Source of the DNA: Verrucomicrobia bacterium Tous-C9LFEB
GTDB taxonomy: Bacteria > Verrucomicrobiota > Verrucomicrobiia > Methylacidiphilales > UBA1321
Reading direction: 5' to 3'
DNA length: 64,000 bases
Assembly (NCBI GenBank): GCA_002304345.1
Contig: NEUU01000016.1
Span: 24,697-88,696 of the forward strand
The notes below the pieces were generated by a model. It did not search any database. It saw only the letters and a program-made list of their open reading frames with translations, and was not told where the DNA came from. Numbering within the stretch: the first letter of the stretch is position 1; each line of letters opens with the position of its first letter. Below, piece after piece: positions 16,856-28,676 of this stretch. Position numbers and translations under genes: made by a program.

Positions 16856-19363
16856 CTACTCGTACAGATAGTTATCGCGGCGGATGCGGTTGATGTTGTC
16901 GCGGAACTCCTGCTGGTTCGGACCGCCGAGCTGCTCGAGCTTGCGGTAAACCGTGATCGCACCGCGCCAATCCTTCGCGTCTTCCTTGATGCGCGCAGCG
17001 TCGAGCCCGGCCTTGATCTGCCAGATGAATTCCGGCGGCGGCGTGGCGGGCTGGCCATCGGGCGTGACGAGGAACCGGCCATTCAACACATCGAGATAAA
17101 GCGCCATCGCGTCGTCGCGGCGCTTCAACATTTCCAGACATTTGCCGCGACGATAACCGGATTCGTTGCGCTGCAGAAAATTGCCCTGGTTGCCATTGAG
17201 AATCAGTCCGTACGCCGCGGCAGCCTGCTCATATTTCGTGTAGTCTTTCTCGCCGAGCGCGAAGAGGACATTGCCGCGGCCAAGCGTCGCCTCGATATAG
17301 CGCGGTCCGCTCTTCTCGGTGTCGAGCACGGCGTCGTAGAGCTTGAGCGCGTTGTCGAACTTCAACTGTTGATGAAAAATCTTTCCCTGCAGCAACCGCG
17401 CGTCCGGCTTGAGCGGCGAGGCGTCCGGCACCTTTTCGAGAATAGCGATGGCATCGGGGTAAGCGCCATGCGCCGCCGCCGCTTTGCCCGCCCAGAAAAG
17501 CGAATCGTCCAACAACGCGCTTTTCGAATAATCCTTCGCCACCTGCTCGAAGCGGCTCTGCGCGTTCACATAGTCCTGCCGGTTCCAGTATAACTCGCCG
17601 AGGTGGAAGAGAATCTCGGCGGCGTTCGGGTCCTTCGGATATTTTGCCAGCAGCGCCAGCAAGGCCTGCACGGCCTGATCCTCGGGAATTTTCTGCGCGG
17701 CGAGCCCGGCGATAATCCCCTTCCGCGCGACATCGGGCAAGGCCGGGTCATTGGGAAACGCAGCGGGAAATTGATCGTAGACCTGCCAGGCTTCCTCGTT
17801 CTTGCCCGCGAGCGCGAGCAGATCACCCAGACGAATCGTGAGCTGGGCCTTCTCCTCGCCCGTGGTGGCGGCAATGGCCTTCTCGTAAATCGCGCGGGCT
17901 TGATCCACCTGGCCGAGCCGTTCGAGTTGTCGCCCCTGCAATAAGGGCAGCTCGCTGGCGTGACTGCTCTTCGGGTACGCAGCGAGGAATTTCTCCATCG
18001 CCTTGTGGAACTCCTCCGGCTTGTCGAGTTGCGAAACGGAGAGAAGCAGATTGTAGGCGGCTTCTTCGCCGAGTTCATCCTTCACTCCCTGCACCTTGTC
18101 GAAATAGGAGATGCCCTTGGCGTAATCCTTTTGCTCGAACGCGACGCGGCCCGCCTCGATCTGCGCCTTGCGCGTGAGCTCGGTGTTGTCGGAAATCTCG
18201 ATGCACTGATTGAACGCATTGAGCGCGCTCTCGGCCTTGCCGGATTGTTTGTAGAGCGTGCCGAGGAGGAAATTCGTGGGCGCGCGCCAGACCGATTTCG
18301 GATAGGCCACGAGGAGCGACTCGAGCACGCCAATGGCTTTTTCGCCTTCCTTGTTTTCCGCGAGCGATTGACCGATCGCGAAGAGCGCGGCGGCGGCGTT
18401 GGGGTTCTCGGGATTCTTCTTGCTGAATTCCTGCAGCTTCGTCGTCGCTTCCGGCAACCGCTTGAGCGTGCGCGCCGATTGCAGGTAGTGCTTGAACGCC
18501 GCCATCTTCAACTGCTCCGCATCACCAAGAATATAGGCCTGCTCGAACGCGGCCATCGCCTTCTCGGGTTGGTTGATCGCATTGAAAGCGCGACCCTGAC
18601 CGAACCACGCCTGCGCGACGAGCGGTTTCGGAAACGCCTTCGGATTGCCGGTCACCTTCTGATAATGCTCGAGCGAATCGCCGGAGCGGTTGCCGAGGTA
18701 GTCGAGTTCACCGAGTAGATAGGACGCCTCGAAGAAAATCTTCGGCTTCGGAAGTTGGGCGATCAGTTTTTCCAACTCGTCATTCGCTTCCTTGAACTGC
18801 TTTTTGCTGATCAGGTTTTTGGCCAGCGTAAGCGCCGCGCTCTGCCCTGCCTCGCTCTTCGGATTATTCTCCGACAGCTTGGCCAACACCTCGCGCGCGT
18901 CCTTTTCCTTGTCCTGGCGCAGCAAGGACCAAGCGAGGCCGAGTTGCGCGGCGGGGACATTTTTGTCCTGCGGCAATTTTTCGATGAAGGTGCGATACGC
19001 CGCCTCCGCCGGAGCCCACCGCTGCAATGCGTTGAGCGTTTCCGCCTGCCAGAAGAGTGCGGAGTCGGAGCCGCTTTTCGCGACGGCGTCAAATTGGGCG
19101 AGAGCCGGTTCGTAGCGACCGAGATAGTAGAGCGCCTGTCCGCGCAGGAGTTGCGCCTCGGTCTTGAGCTCGCTGGCCGGGAACTTCGTCGCAAAAGCAC
19201 CGAGCCGTTGCTCGGTCACTTCGAACAACCCATCGGTGAAGGACCGTTTGCCGAGTTCGAAGGCAGAGGTCTCCTCCTTCGTGGGTGGCGTCGCGTGCAG
19301 CGATGCGGCGAAGGTCCAGACGAGCAGGCAGGCGAGGCTGCGGAAAAGTCGGTTCGTATTCAT
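16856..19363 (-). CDS. Large exported TPR-repeat protein
   Basis: About 835 residues from MNTNRLFRSLACLLVWTFAA, a signal peptide ending near SLHA; the frame opens 13 codons earlier (19402) but the signal peptide favours 19363. Almost the whole protein is tetratricopeptide-like helical repeats (ALYYLGRYEPALAQFDAVAK, AEILFHLGELYWNRQDYVNA and many more), resembling YbgF/BamD-type periplasmic TPR proteins but longer. A protein-binding scaffold in the periplasm is likely. It lies 84 bp downstream of the hemerythrin gene in the same direction. Confidence 0.85.
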   Translation of the reverse strand: MNTNRLFRSLACLLVWTFAASLHATPPTKEETSAFELGKRSFTDGLFEVTEQRLGAFATKFPASELKTEAQLLRGQALYYLGRYEPALAQFDAVAKSGSDSALFWQAETLNALQRWAPAEAAYRTFIEKLPQDKNVPAAQLGLAWSLLRQDKEKDAREVLAKLSENNPKSEAGQSAALTLAKNLISKKQFKEANDELEKLIAQLPKPKIFFEASYLLGELDYLGNRSGDSLEHYQKVTGNPKAFPKPLVAQAWFGQGRAFNAINQPEKAMAAFEQAYILGDAEQLKMAAFKHYLQSARTLKRLPEATTKLQEFSKKNPENPNAAAALFAIGQSLAENKEGEKAIGVLESLLVAYPKSVWRAPTNFLLGTLYKQSGKAESALNAFNQCIEISDNTELTRKAQIEAGRVAFEQKDYAKGISYFDKVQGVKDELGEEAAYNLLLSVSQLDKPEEFHKAMEKFLAAYPKSSHASELPLLQGRQLERLGQVDQARAIYEKAIAATTGEEKAQLTIRLGDLLALAGKNEEAWQVYDQFPAAFPNDPALPDVARKGIIAGLAAQKIPEDQAVQALLALLAKYPKDPNAAEILFHLGELYWNRQDYVNAQSRFEQVAKDYSKSALLDDSLFWAGKAAAAHGAYPDAIAILEKVPDASPLKPDARLLQGKIFHQQLKFDNALKLYDAVLDTEKSGPRYIEATLGRGNVLFALGEKDYTKYEQAAAAYGLILNGNQGNFLQRNESGYRRGKCLEMLKRRDDAMALYLDVLNGRFLVTPDGQPATPPPEFIWQIKAGLDAARIKEDAKDWRGAITVYRKLEQLGGPNQQEFRDNINRIRRDNYLYE

Positions 19364-19447
19364 GATCGAGAGTTCGAGGCGCGACGGCTCGCGTCCGATC
19401 ATGATAGGAGGGCTCGCGACCAGAATCCAATGAAATTGCGCGGGGAA

Positions 19448-20389
19448 TCAATGCGCCACAGTAGTATGCTGGCGCAGCGTGCAATCGATCTTGCAGATAT
19501 GCTGGACGAGCCATTCGCTGAGGATGTTCTTCAACTCGATGACCAGCTGGGGATCGAAACCATGGTGGTCGTAATTCTCCCGCCATTTCTTGTAGGTCTC
19601 AAACATCGCCTTGTGCGCCTCGCGGTTTTTCTCCGCGGCGGGACAATGCGTGGCCGTCATGAGTTTTTCCTCCATGGAAAAATGTTTGGCGGCGTAGTCG
19701 CCTAAAAAATTGAGGAGGCGGTCGACCCCTTCGCGACCTCGCCCCTGTTCGACCGCTTCCTCAAGCTGGTTGACCATGTCGATGAGCTTGCGGTGCTGGT
19801 CATCGACGACGTCATGGCCCGTGGCCATCGTGTCCGGATCAAAGGTGAGCTTCGGTTTGCCCGAGCCGTTGGCGGTGGGTTTAGATATGGAATCGGTCGA
19901 GGTGACGACGCTCGCCGCGTGATTCACGGCCGGACTCGGTGCCTGATTGGCCTGTTGGTTCTGCGCGGCAAAACCATTCAAGGCCTCGGAAATTTCGTAC
20001 TGTTGATAAACGATGTCCTGAATATCGTCCTCGATTTGTTTGCCGGCCTGAATGGCCGATTCGCTGGTGATGACGGATTGCCGGATGATGGCCGCGGTGC
20101 TTTCGGACGCTTTTTTGCAGCGCTCGGCGATTTCCTTGATCTGTTCCGCCACGACGGCAAAGGTGGCTCCCTGCGCGCCGACGTGGGCGGCTTCCACCCC
20201 GGCGTTGAGCGCGAGAATTTTGGTCTGAAGACTGATCTCGTTCAGGTCGCGCGTAATGGTGGAGATGGCGTGATTCGCCTCGATCAATTTCTGGATCGCC
20301 ACCGACATCTGGTTGCCGGTGCTCTTGATGTGCTCGACCGCTTTGTTCATCGCGTCGTTGGCGTCGAGACCTTCCTGGATTGATTTCAT
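19448..20389 (-). CDS. Soluble MCP signalling-tip and bacteriohemerythrin fusion
   Basis: About 313 residues from MKSIQEGLDAND (the frame is open to 20494, but the extra N-terminus looks non-coding). Residues about 15-130 carry the conserved hairpin tip of methyl-accepting chemotaxis proteins (ISLQTKILALNAGVEAAHVG, AQGATFAVVAEQIKEIAERC) without transmembrane or HAMP parts. The C-terminal half is a hemerythrin with the di-iron ligand pattern GHDVVDDQHRKL, HFSMEEKLM, HKAMFETYKK and HICKID. This suggests a cytoplasmic O2- or NO-responsive signal protein. No che genes are in the window, so its partner is unknown. Confidence 0.85.
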   Translation of the reverse strand: MKSIQEGLDANDAMNKAVEHIKSTGNQMSVAIQKLIEANHAISTITRDLNEISLQTKILALNAGVEAAHVGAQGATFAVVAEQIKEIAERCKKASESTAAIIRQSVITSESAIQAGKQIEDDIQDIVYQQYEISEALNGFAAQNQQANQAPSPAVNHAASVVTSTDSISKPTANGSGKPKLTFDPDTMATGHDVVDDQHRKLIDMVNQLEEAVEQGRGREGVDRLLNFLGDYAAKHFSMEEKLMTATHCPAAEKNREAHKAMFETYKKWRENYDHHGFDPQLVIELKNILSEWLVQHICKIDCTLRQHTTVAH

Positions 20390-20668
20390 GGGCAGAGGGG
20401 GCTGGATCGGAAGGGGGGATCGCGCCGATCGTATGGAAAGTATCGGAGTCGCCGAACCAAAAGATGAGACGGAACGTATCACGACGTTGTACATCGTTGG
20501 ATTTGAGGCAAATCCAAATAAGACCGATCTGTTGGAGAAAAAGACCGCAGGGGGTCAGTGGACGAGGAGAGGGAGGCGGCCTCCCATACCGGCGCGGAAG
20601 AGAATTTCCGACGCGACGGAGGCGACGCGCGATTCGAGGCCGGAGGTTGTCCGGCACTCAGTACAGTA

Positions 20669-20857
20669 TCAGGACCAGTGGGACTGGTCGGTCGAGTCGG
20701 CCACGTTTTGCGCGGGTTGCTCCGCTTGCTGCGTGGCTTCGTTCTGGATGACGGGGTCGACGGTGGAGATATAGGTCATGACCGAAGAGGGATTCGGTCG
20801 AATCCAACATTCATTCACACGGGTGGGGATGGACTGGGGAGCGTAATTGGAGCTCAT
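20669..20857 (-). CDS. Small hypothetical protein
   Basis: 62 residues; ATG preceded by AAAGGAAA at an 8-bp spacing, one of the better ribosome sites in the window. The sequence is polar (NEATQQAEQPAQNVADSTDQ) with no signal peptide or known domain. It lies 279 bp upstream of the hemerythrin gene in the same direction, so co-regulation is possible. Function unknown. Confidence 0.5.
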   Translation of the reverse strand: MSSNYAPQSIPTRVNECWIRPNPSSVMTYISTVDPVIQNEATQQAEQPAQNVADSTDQSHWS

Positions 20858-21050
20858 GGCCGGTTTCCTTTCTGGTTTGTTTTTCCGTGGTTGGTGTTCC
20901 TGTTCTCACAGCCCATTGGGGGCTGCCGTTTTCTATCGCAGCAAAATGCGTGCACAGTTTGTCGAAAAGGTGACTTTTTTGTGACGAGGCACGAGGAGGG
21001 GGCGCGGAGAATTTGCCGAATTACTGAAGCTGTCGAATGCGAGGGTATTC

Positions 21051-21100
21051 TGTAGGGCGCTTCGGTGAAGCGCCATGGCGGCTCACCGAGCCGCCCTACA
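21051..21100. repeat. Modular palindromic repeat, family A
   Basis: Left core CTT/AAG (TGTAGGGCGCTTCGGTGAAG), right core GCT/AGC. The 323-bp gap 20858-21180 contains only this element and the palindrome at 21162. Confidence 0.8.
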
Positions 21101-21161
21101 GGGGGAATGTACAAAATACTTTTTCCGAGAGAGGTGACTCGTGGCGCAAGCGTCTCCGGGT

Positions 21162-21176
21162 CCAGCGTCACGCTGG
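21162..21176. repeat. CCAGCGTCACGCTGG palindrome (family H)
   Basis: Perfect 15-bp palindrome 4 bp from the larE stop codon, on its 3' side. Confidence 0.7.
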
Positions 21177-21180
21177 CTGC

Positions 21181-21975
21181 CTAGCGTAAGGACGCGCCGC
21201 GATAACCCTCGGGATCGAACTCCACTTGGGCGAAACCCAAGGCGTTCAACTCCGCCGCGAGCGATTGCCGCAACGCGCCGTCATTCAGCCGGGGTAATTC
21301 TTCCGGTGCGACCTGCACCCGCGCGGTTTCGCCGAGATGCCGCAACCGATAGACGTGGAAGCCCGATTCGCGCAACACTTTTTCGCCAGCCTCGATCAGC
21401 GCCAAGGCCTCGCGCGTGACCGATTGCCCCGTCGGCAGGCGCGACGACAAACAGGGTTGCGCCGCTTTGTCCGCCGTGGGCAATCCGGCGCGGCGGCTCA
21501 GCTCGCGAATGTCCGCCTTGGTCAACCCGGCATCGCGCAACGGGGCGAGTACGGCGAGTTCCTTCGCGGCCATCTGGCCCGGTCGAAATTCGCCCGCGTC
21601 GTCAGCATTTTCGCCATAGGCCAACCGCGCCACGTGATGCTCGCGCGCGTAGGCGTCCAACCGGTCGAATAGCTCCTGCTTGCAGTAGTAGCAACGATTG
21701 ACCGGGTTGGCGACGTAGAGGGGATTTTCCAACTCGTGCGTGACGATCACTTTCAAGGGCCAACCCCGGGCCGCCGCCAAGGCAATCGCGGCATCGTGTT
21801 CGTGCCGGGGCAAACTCGGCGAATCCGCCAAGATTCCATGCACGCGCTCGCCCAAAACCTCATGCGCCACGTGCAGCAAATAGGCACTGTCGACGCCCCC
21901 GGAATAGGCCACCACCAACGACGACACTGACGCCAGTTCCGCCCGCAAGACCCGCGCTTTTTCTTCGAGTTGCAT
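21181..21975 (-). CDS. larE: ATP-dependent sacrificial sulfur transferase LarE
   Basis: 264 residues of the PP-loop ATPase family with the SGGVDSA motif at 25-31. LarE supplies sulfur to the nickel-pincer nucleotide cofactor. Cysteines at 95 and 98 (NRCYYCKQE) and 175 (QPCLSSR) match the three-cysteine pattern of iron-sulfur LarE enzymes, rather than the single sacrificial cysteine type. larA, larB and larC are not in the window, so the cofactor pathway cannot be confirmed here. Stand-alone gene, divergent from ubiE. Confidence 0.9.
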   Translation of the reverse strand: MQLEEKARVLRAELASVSSLVVAYSGGVDSAYLLHVAHEVLGERVHGILADSPSLPRHEHDAAIALAAARGWPLKVIVTHELENPLYVANPVNRCYYCKQELFDRLDAYAREHHVARLAYGENADDAGEFRPGQMAAKELAVLAPLRDAGLTKADIRELSRRAGLPTADKAAQPCLSSRLPTGQSVTREALALIEAGEKVLRESGFHVYRLRHLGETARVQVAPEELPRLNDGALRQSLAAELNALGFAQVEFDPEGYRGASLR

Positions 21976-22024
21976 CGCTTTCCATTATCTCACATCTCGC
22001 GCGCATGCGCTAGATTATTGGGGG

Positions 22025-22039
22025 CCAGCGTGACGCTGG
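22025..22039. repeat. CCAGCGTGACGCTGG palindrome (family H)
   Basis: Lies within a larger imperfect hairpin ATTGGGGGCC..GGACCCAAT in the divergent gap between larE and ubiE. Confidence 0.65.
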
Positions 22040-22136
22040 ACCCAATATTGTTGCCGAAAGAATATCCGGTTTCCGCGTGAGCGTACTGGATGCCACGTCA
22101 CGTTGCCTTGAATGTTGCGAGAAGAGTGGCCAAGGT

Positions 22137-22141
22137 GGGAG
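22137..22141 (+). promoter_or_regulatory. Ribosome binding site GGGAG
   Basis: Located 7 bp before the ATG at 22149. It supports the start MSTLPPEA over the in-frame codon at 22077, whose N-terminal extension is unlike the family. Confidence 0.65.
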
Positions 22142-22148
22142 AGTTGAT

Positions 22149-22841
22149 ATGAGTACCCTGCCGCCGGAAGCTGTGACGATTCAAAGTATGTTTGGCCGAG
22201 TCGCCGAGCGGTACGACGTGCTCAATTTGGTTTTGAGCGGCGGGAACGATCTCTATTGGCGCTGGCAACTCACCCGCGCCGTGCGGGCGCAACACCCCGG
22301 CCGCGTCCTCGATCTCGCGACGGGAAGCGGCGACGTCTTTCGCGCGCTCCAACGAGGAAAGGCTTACACACACTCGTGTCTGGGCGCTGATTTTTGCCTG
22401 CCCATGCTGCAGGTCGCGCAGAAAAAAGGGATCGGCCCTCTCTGCGTGGCGGACGGACTGCGCCTGCCGTTTGGCGAACAACGCTTCGACGCGCTGACCA
22501 TCGCCTTTGGCTTGCGCAATCTCGTGGATCGCGCGGCCGGTCTGCGCGAGATGCGGCGCGTGCTCGCCCCCGGCGGTTGCGTCTATATCCTGGAGTTCTC
22601 CCACCCGGTCTGGCCGGTGAACCGCCCCTACTTTTGGTATTTGCGGCACATCCTCCCCACGATTGCTGGCTGGTTCGGCTCCGAATGCGCCGCGTATGAT
22701 TACCTGGGCACGAGTATCGAGGCTTTCCCCAAGCAGGAGAAGCTCGCCGACATGATGCGCGAGGCAGGATTCGAATCGGTCCACTACCAGAATCTCACGC
22801 TCGGCATTGCGGCATTGCATGTGGGCCAAATTCCTCGATAG
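22149..22841 (+). CDS. menG: Ubiquinone/menaquinone C-methyltransferase UbiE/MenG
   Basis: 230 residues from the RBS-supported start. SAM-binding motif VLDLATGSGDVFRAL is followed by the UbiE signatures FDALTIAFGLRNLVDR and LREMRRVLAPGGCVYILEFS, and the family segment YDYLGTSIEAFP. It methylates the demethylquinone ring in respiratory quinone synthesis. Whether the quinone is mena- or ubiquinone cannot be told here; menaquinone is typical of Verrucomicrobiota. Confidence 0.93.
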   Translation: MSTLPPEAVTIQSMFGRVAERYDVLNLVLSGGNDLYWRWQLTRAVRAQHPGRVLDLATGSGDVFRALQRGKAYTHSCLGADFCLPMLQVAQKKGIGPLCVADGLRLPFGEQRFDALTIAFGLRNLVDRAAGLREMRRVLAPGGCVYILEFSHPVWPVNRPYFWYLRHILPTIAGWFGSECAAYDYLGTSIEAFPKQEKLADMMREAGFESVHYQNLTLGIAALHVGQIPR

Positions 22842-22909
22842 ACACGTTTTGAGCTCAATCGAGATTATCCACTTGTATAATTATTAGGCCTTTTGATAGG
22901 GTGCGGGAC

Positions 22910-23392
22910 ATGCAAATTGATCAACAGGTTTTACCTGCGATTCGAGTGGCTTCCGTGCGTCAAGTCGGAAGGGACGTACCGAAGATCAAAGCCGCGTTCC
23001 AAAAGATCACCGACTGGACCAGCCGCCAGCATGTCTTCGATGGCAGCAACCTCGTTATGGGTGTCTATTGGGATGGCCCCGAAACCCCGTCCGACCAGTG
23101 GCGGATGGACGCTTGCATCACTCTTGCTCCCAACGCCAATCCTCCTCTGGAAGAAGGGATTGTGATTCAAACACTACCCGGCGGTCTCTGCGCGACATCA
23201 CTGGTGAGTATCTACAACGACGACTTCGTTGGGGCGTGGAACTCCTTCGGCGCCGAATTAGCCGCCCGCCAGATTCAGTACGACGACCGCCCTTGCTACG
23301 AGATTTACTACAGCCCGTGCGCCTCGACCCATCCGGTCAAGAAATGGGTGGTCGACCTGATTTCACCGTTGAAAACCAAGTTAAAGGAATAA
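22910..23392 (+). CDS. GyrI-like/AraC effector-binding domain protein
   Basis: 160-163 residues (ATG at 22910, or GTG at 22901). Beta-rich sequence with the GyrI-like hallmarks: N-terminal VASVRQVGRDVPKIKAAF, middle GVYWDGPETPSDQWRMDACI and C-terminal CYEIYYSPCASTHPVKKWVV. This fold binds small hydrophobic molecules or acts as a DNA gyrase inhibitor or hydrolase of xenobiotics; the ligand is unknown. There is no HTH domain. A TATAAT box lies at 22876-22881. Followed by an inverted repeat and a terminator. Confidence 0.75.
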   Translation: MQIDQQVLPAIRVASVRQVGRDVPKIKAAFQKITDWTSRQHVFDGSNLVMGVYWDGPETPSDQWRMDACITLAPNANPPLEEGIVIQTLPGGLCATSLVSIYNDDFVGAWNSFGAELAARQIQYDDRPCYEIYYSPCASTHPVKKWVVDLISPLKTKLKE

Positions 23393-23482
23393 ATACGAAA
23401 TTGTGGCTTCGACTTGTAAAAATCGTAAAAGATTTTGAACGTTTTAATACGGGTAGTGTCTTAACTCATATAAGGCACACGT

Positions 23483-23603
23483 GCGGGTGCTCGTTTCCTG
23501 AGGGGTCTCCCCACCTCTCAACCTCCTTGGCGAGCACCCGCATCATTTTCTCAGGAGCTGCGGCTTCTGGCGAATCAGGCGACTTCTCCCAGTCGCCTTT
23601 TTT
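23483..23603 (+). ncRNA. Candidate structured RNA ending in a terminator (alternatively 3' UTR)
   Basis: GCGGGTGCTCG (23483-23493) pairs with CGAGCACCCGC (23531-23541), enclosing an inner GGGG TCT CCCC hairpin; about 35 nt later comes a perfect terminator. It may be an independent small RNA or simply the end of the GyrI-like transcript. No clear promoter was found immediately upstream. Confidence 0.35.
23577..23603 (+). terminator. Rho-independent terminator
   Basis: AGGCGACT, loop TCTCCC, AGTCGCCT followed by a run of six T. Ends the GyrI-like transcription unit or the candidate RNA. Confidence 0.85.
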
Positions 23604-23684
23604 GTGCCCCGAAAGCGTGGCTGAACCCAATAGCTGAACGCGGCCGGATTTTACCACCCCAATCTCAAAACCGCCCCCTTGCCC

Positions 23685-23818
23685 GATCCCTCGGCTTCGC
23701 TCGGGATGACGGACTCGAAAAAGTAAGCTCAAGTGATCGCGTTGAGTTCTCGCATGAGCAGTAGGTTACTCAAGACACTACCTTCATTCCACGTCATCCT
23801 GAGCTTGTCGAAGGATCG
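23685..23818. repeat. Family B repeat with a variant left arm
   Basis: The right arm is the standard CCTGAGCTTGTCGAAGGATC. The left arm reads GATCCCTCGGCTTCGCTCGG then GATGAC: same ends, but a different, still self-complementary core (CTCGG..CTCGGG). The remainder of 23393-23965 holds the terminator structure and the palindrome at 23884-23898. Confidence 0.75.
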
Positions 23819-23883
23819 CGTGGGATGGTTTTAGTTTTCAAGTCTGGCTTTCAGACCGACAGCCGATCGACCCCTCGCCGGGT

Positions 23884-23898
23884 CCAGCGTCACGCTGG
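23884..23898. repeat. CCAGCGTCACGCTGG palindrome (family H)
   Basis: Perfect 15-bp copy, 68 bp before the uvrA start. Confidence 0.7.
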
Positions 23899-23965
23899 TC
23901 TGCGGACTTTCCCCTTTCTTAATAGTTTGCCGAGGGGCTAGGCGCGTGTGCTAGGGTTGGGGGTT

Positions 23966-26824
<2,859 letters not shown>

Positions 26825-26848
26825 CGCTGGACCGCTACAGAAGAAAGC

Positions 26849-27178
26849 ATGATCATCAAAAGAATCGGGCTCTTTTGTTTGGGGCTCCACAGTCTGCTGT
26901 ACGGTTGGACGATTAATAGTCTGGTCCACACCACCGATGCCCAAAGTGGATTGTTGTGGATTCCCTTAATGTTCGTCGATTTTCCAATCACATTGCTCCC
27001 CCTCTGGTCAAGCGAGTGGTGGGGGTATTCGGATTGGATCAATCACTGGAATAATCACACGCTGAGCATTCTTCTCTCTCCCATCAGCCTTGTCTTTGGC
27101 ATTCTGGGTTCACTCTGGTGGTATTACCTGCCTCTGCTCCGTCTTTTCATGCCCAGCAAATGGGGCAATGCTGAGTAG
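26849..27178 (+). CDS. Small integral membrane protein, unknown
   Basis: 109 residues, 24 bp after uvrA. Three hydrophobic stretches (LFCLGLHSLLYGW, LLWIPLMFVDFPITLLPLW, SLVFGILGSLWWYYLPLL) and a high tryptophan content. Base composition is less GC-rich than uvrA. No known family recognised. Confidence 0.5.
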   Translation: MIIKRIGLFCLGLHSLLYGWTINSLVHTTDAQSGLLWIPLMFVDFPITLLPLWSSEWWGYSDWINHWNNHTLSILLSPISLVFGILGSLWWYYLPLLRLFMPSKWGNAE

Positions 27179-27227
27179 GATTCCAATGAGTCGGTCACTA
27201 CTTGACTGATCATGAAGCTTCCAAACC

Positions 27228-27360
27228 GATCCTTCGACAAGCCCAGAATGACGGGTTGGGGGTGGCAAACTCATGCCTCCGTGAGGAATTCAGGAGAGAG
27301 ATTTCGCTTACCACAGAACATTGCTTTCATTCCACGTCATCCTGAGCTTGTCGAAGGATC
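27228..27360. repeat. Family B repeat, subfamily 2
   Basis: Arms at 27228 and ending 27360; the left arm carries changes (AAGCCCAGAATGAC) that break pairing. The spacer GGTGGCAAACTCATGC..CAGGAGAGAGATTTCGCT is shared only with the copy at 55108-55240, defining a second subfamily. Confidence 0.8.
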
Positions 27361-27448
27361 GGCTGAGTTGTGGCGGGGTCGAGGTCAGTGCCCCCTATAA
27401 TTAGGCTTCATCTTGGCCGGGAGAGCGCGTTAGACTGATGGCTTCACC

Positions 27449-28657
27449 ATGTCCAAGGCGTTAGAACGGTTGGAGGAATTCGCGGTCGACGTGATTCTGG
27501 AGCGGCGCTCCGGAAAGCGGGCGACGTTGTTGCGCGCCCTGCTCCTTTTGCTCTCGCTGTTGTACAAGCAGATCATGCGGCTGCGGCTCTATTTCTACGA
27601 GGAGCGCGTGGCAAAGGTGCACAGTCTCGGCTGTCTGGTGGTGAGCGTGGGCAATCTGACGGTCGGTGGCACGGGCAAGACGCCAGTGGTGGAGATCTTT
27701 GCGCGGGCGTTGACGAAGGGCGGTCGACGCGTGGCGATTTTGAGTCGCGGCTATAAAAGTCTGCCGCGCCCGTGGTATGAGCGGTTGTCGGATTCCTTCA
27801 AGCCCTACGAATTGCGCCGTCCGCCGCGCGTGGTGTCGGATGGGCGTTCGTTGCTGCTGGATTCGGAAGTGGCGGGTGATGAGCCGTTCATGCTGGCGAG
27901 CAATCTGAAGAATGTGCTCGTGCTGGTGGACAAGGACCGGGTGAAGAGCGGGCTGCATGCGATTCGCAAATATGGGGTTGATACGCTGTTGCTCGACGAT
28001 GGCTTTCAATATCTGCGGTTGAAGGAGCGGCTCGACGTGGTGTTGGTCGATCGCGAATCCCCTTTTGGGAATGGTCACATGCTGCCGCGCGGAATGTTGC
28101 GCGAGCCGAAGGAGCACCTCAAGCGGGCGAGCATCATCTTCATCACGAAATGCGACGGGAGCGACCTGACGAAGTTGAAGGCGGAGTTGCGCCGGTACAA
28201 CCGCCACGCGGAATTCATCGAGTGTTCACACCATCCGGTACATCTGGAGGAGGCGTACACGCAGGAGCGGCAGCCGCTTTCCTATCTGAAGGATCAACGT
28301 ATCGGAGCGCTTTCGGGCATCGCGCGACCGGAGAGTTTCGAAGACGGCCTGGTCAAGCTCGGGGCGGATATTCTCTACTCCCGCCAGTACGCGGATCATC
28401 ACCGCTTCACGGTGAAAGAATTGCAGAGCATGTTCCAGCGCACGAAATCACGCGGGGGCCGCGTGATCCTCACCACGGAGAAGGACGCGGTGCGTCTGCC
28501 CCGGCTGGAGACACGTCCGCTGCCGGTCTATTTTCTTCGCGTCGAAATCAAGATCACCAGCGGACATGAAACGTTCGAGGAATGCGTGAATCGCCTGTGC
28601 CGGACCCATCGCCATTCGACCAAAACCAACCCGTCCCTCGTGGTGGGTACGGCCTAG
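27449..28657 (+). CDS. lpxK: Tetraacyldisaccharide 4'-kinase LpxK
   Basis: 402 residues. An N-terminal membrane-associated helix ([15 protein letters not shown]) precedes the P-loop [17 protein letters not shown] (GGTGKT at 73-78), ILSRGYKS and [19 protein letters not shown]. LpxK phosphorylates the 4' position of lipid A precursor at the inner membrane, so this organism makes lipid A. Followed after 19 bp by an LPS-core-type glycosyltransferase. Confidence 0.93.
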   Translation: MSKALERLEEFAVDVILERRSGKRATLLRALLLLLSLLYKQIMRLRLYFYEERVAKVHSLGCLVVSVGNLTVGGTGKTPVVEIFARALTKGGRRVAILSRGYKSLPRPWYERLSDSFKPYELRRPPRVVSDGRSLLLDSEVAGDEPFMLASNLKNVLVLVDKDRVKSGLHAIRKYGVDTLLLDDGFQYLRLKERLDVVLVDRESPFGNGHMLPRGMLREPKEHLKRASIIFITKCDGSDLTKLKAELRRYNRHAEFIECSHHPVHLEEAYTQERQPLSYLKDQRIGALSGIARPESFEDGLVKLGADILYSRQYADHHRFTVKELQSMFQRTKSRGGRVILTTEKDAVRLPRLETRPLPVYFLRVEIKITSGHETFEECVNRLCRTHRHSTKTNPSLVVGTA

Positions 28658-28676
28658 AACCTTCCCCTTTTTCACC

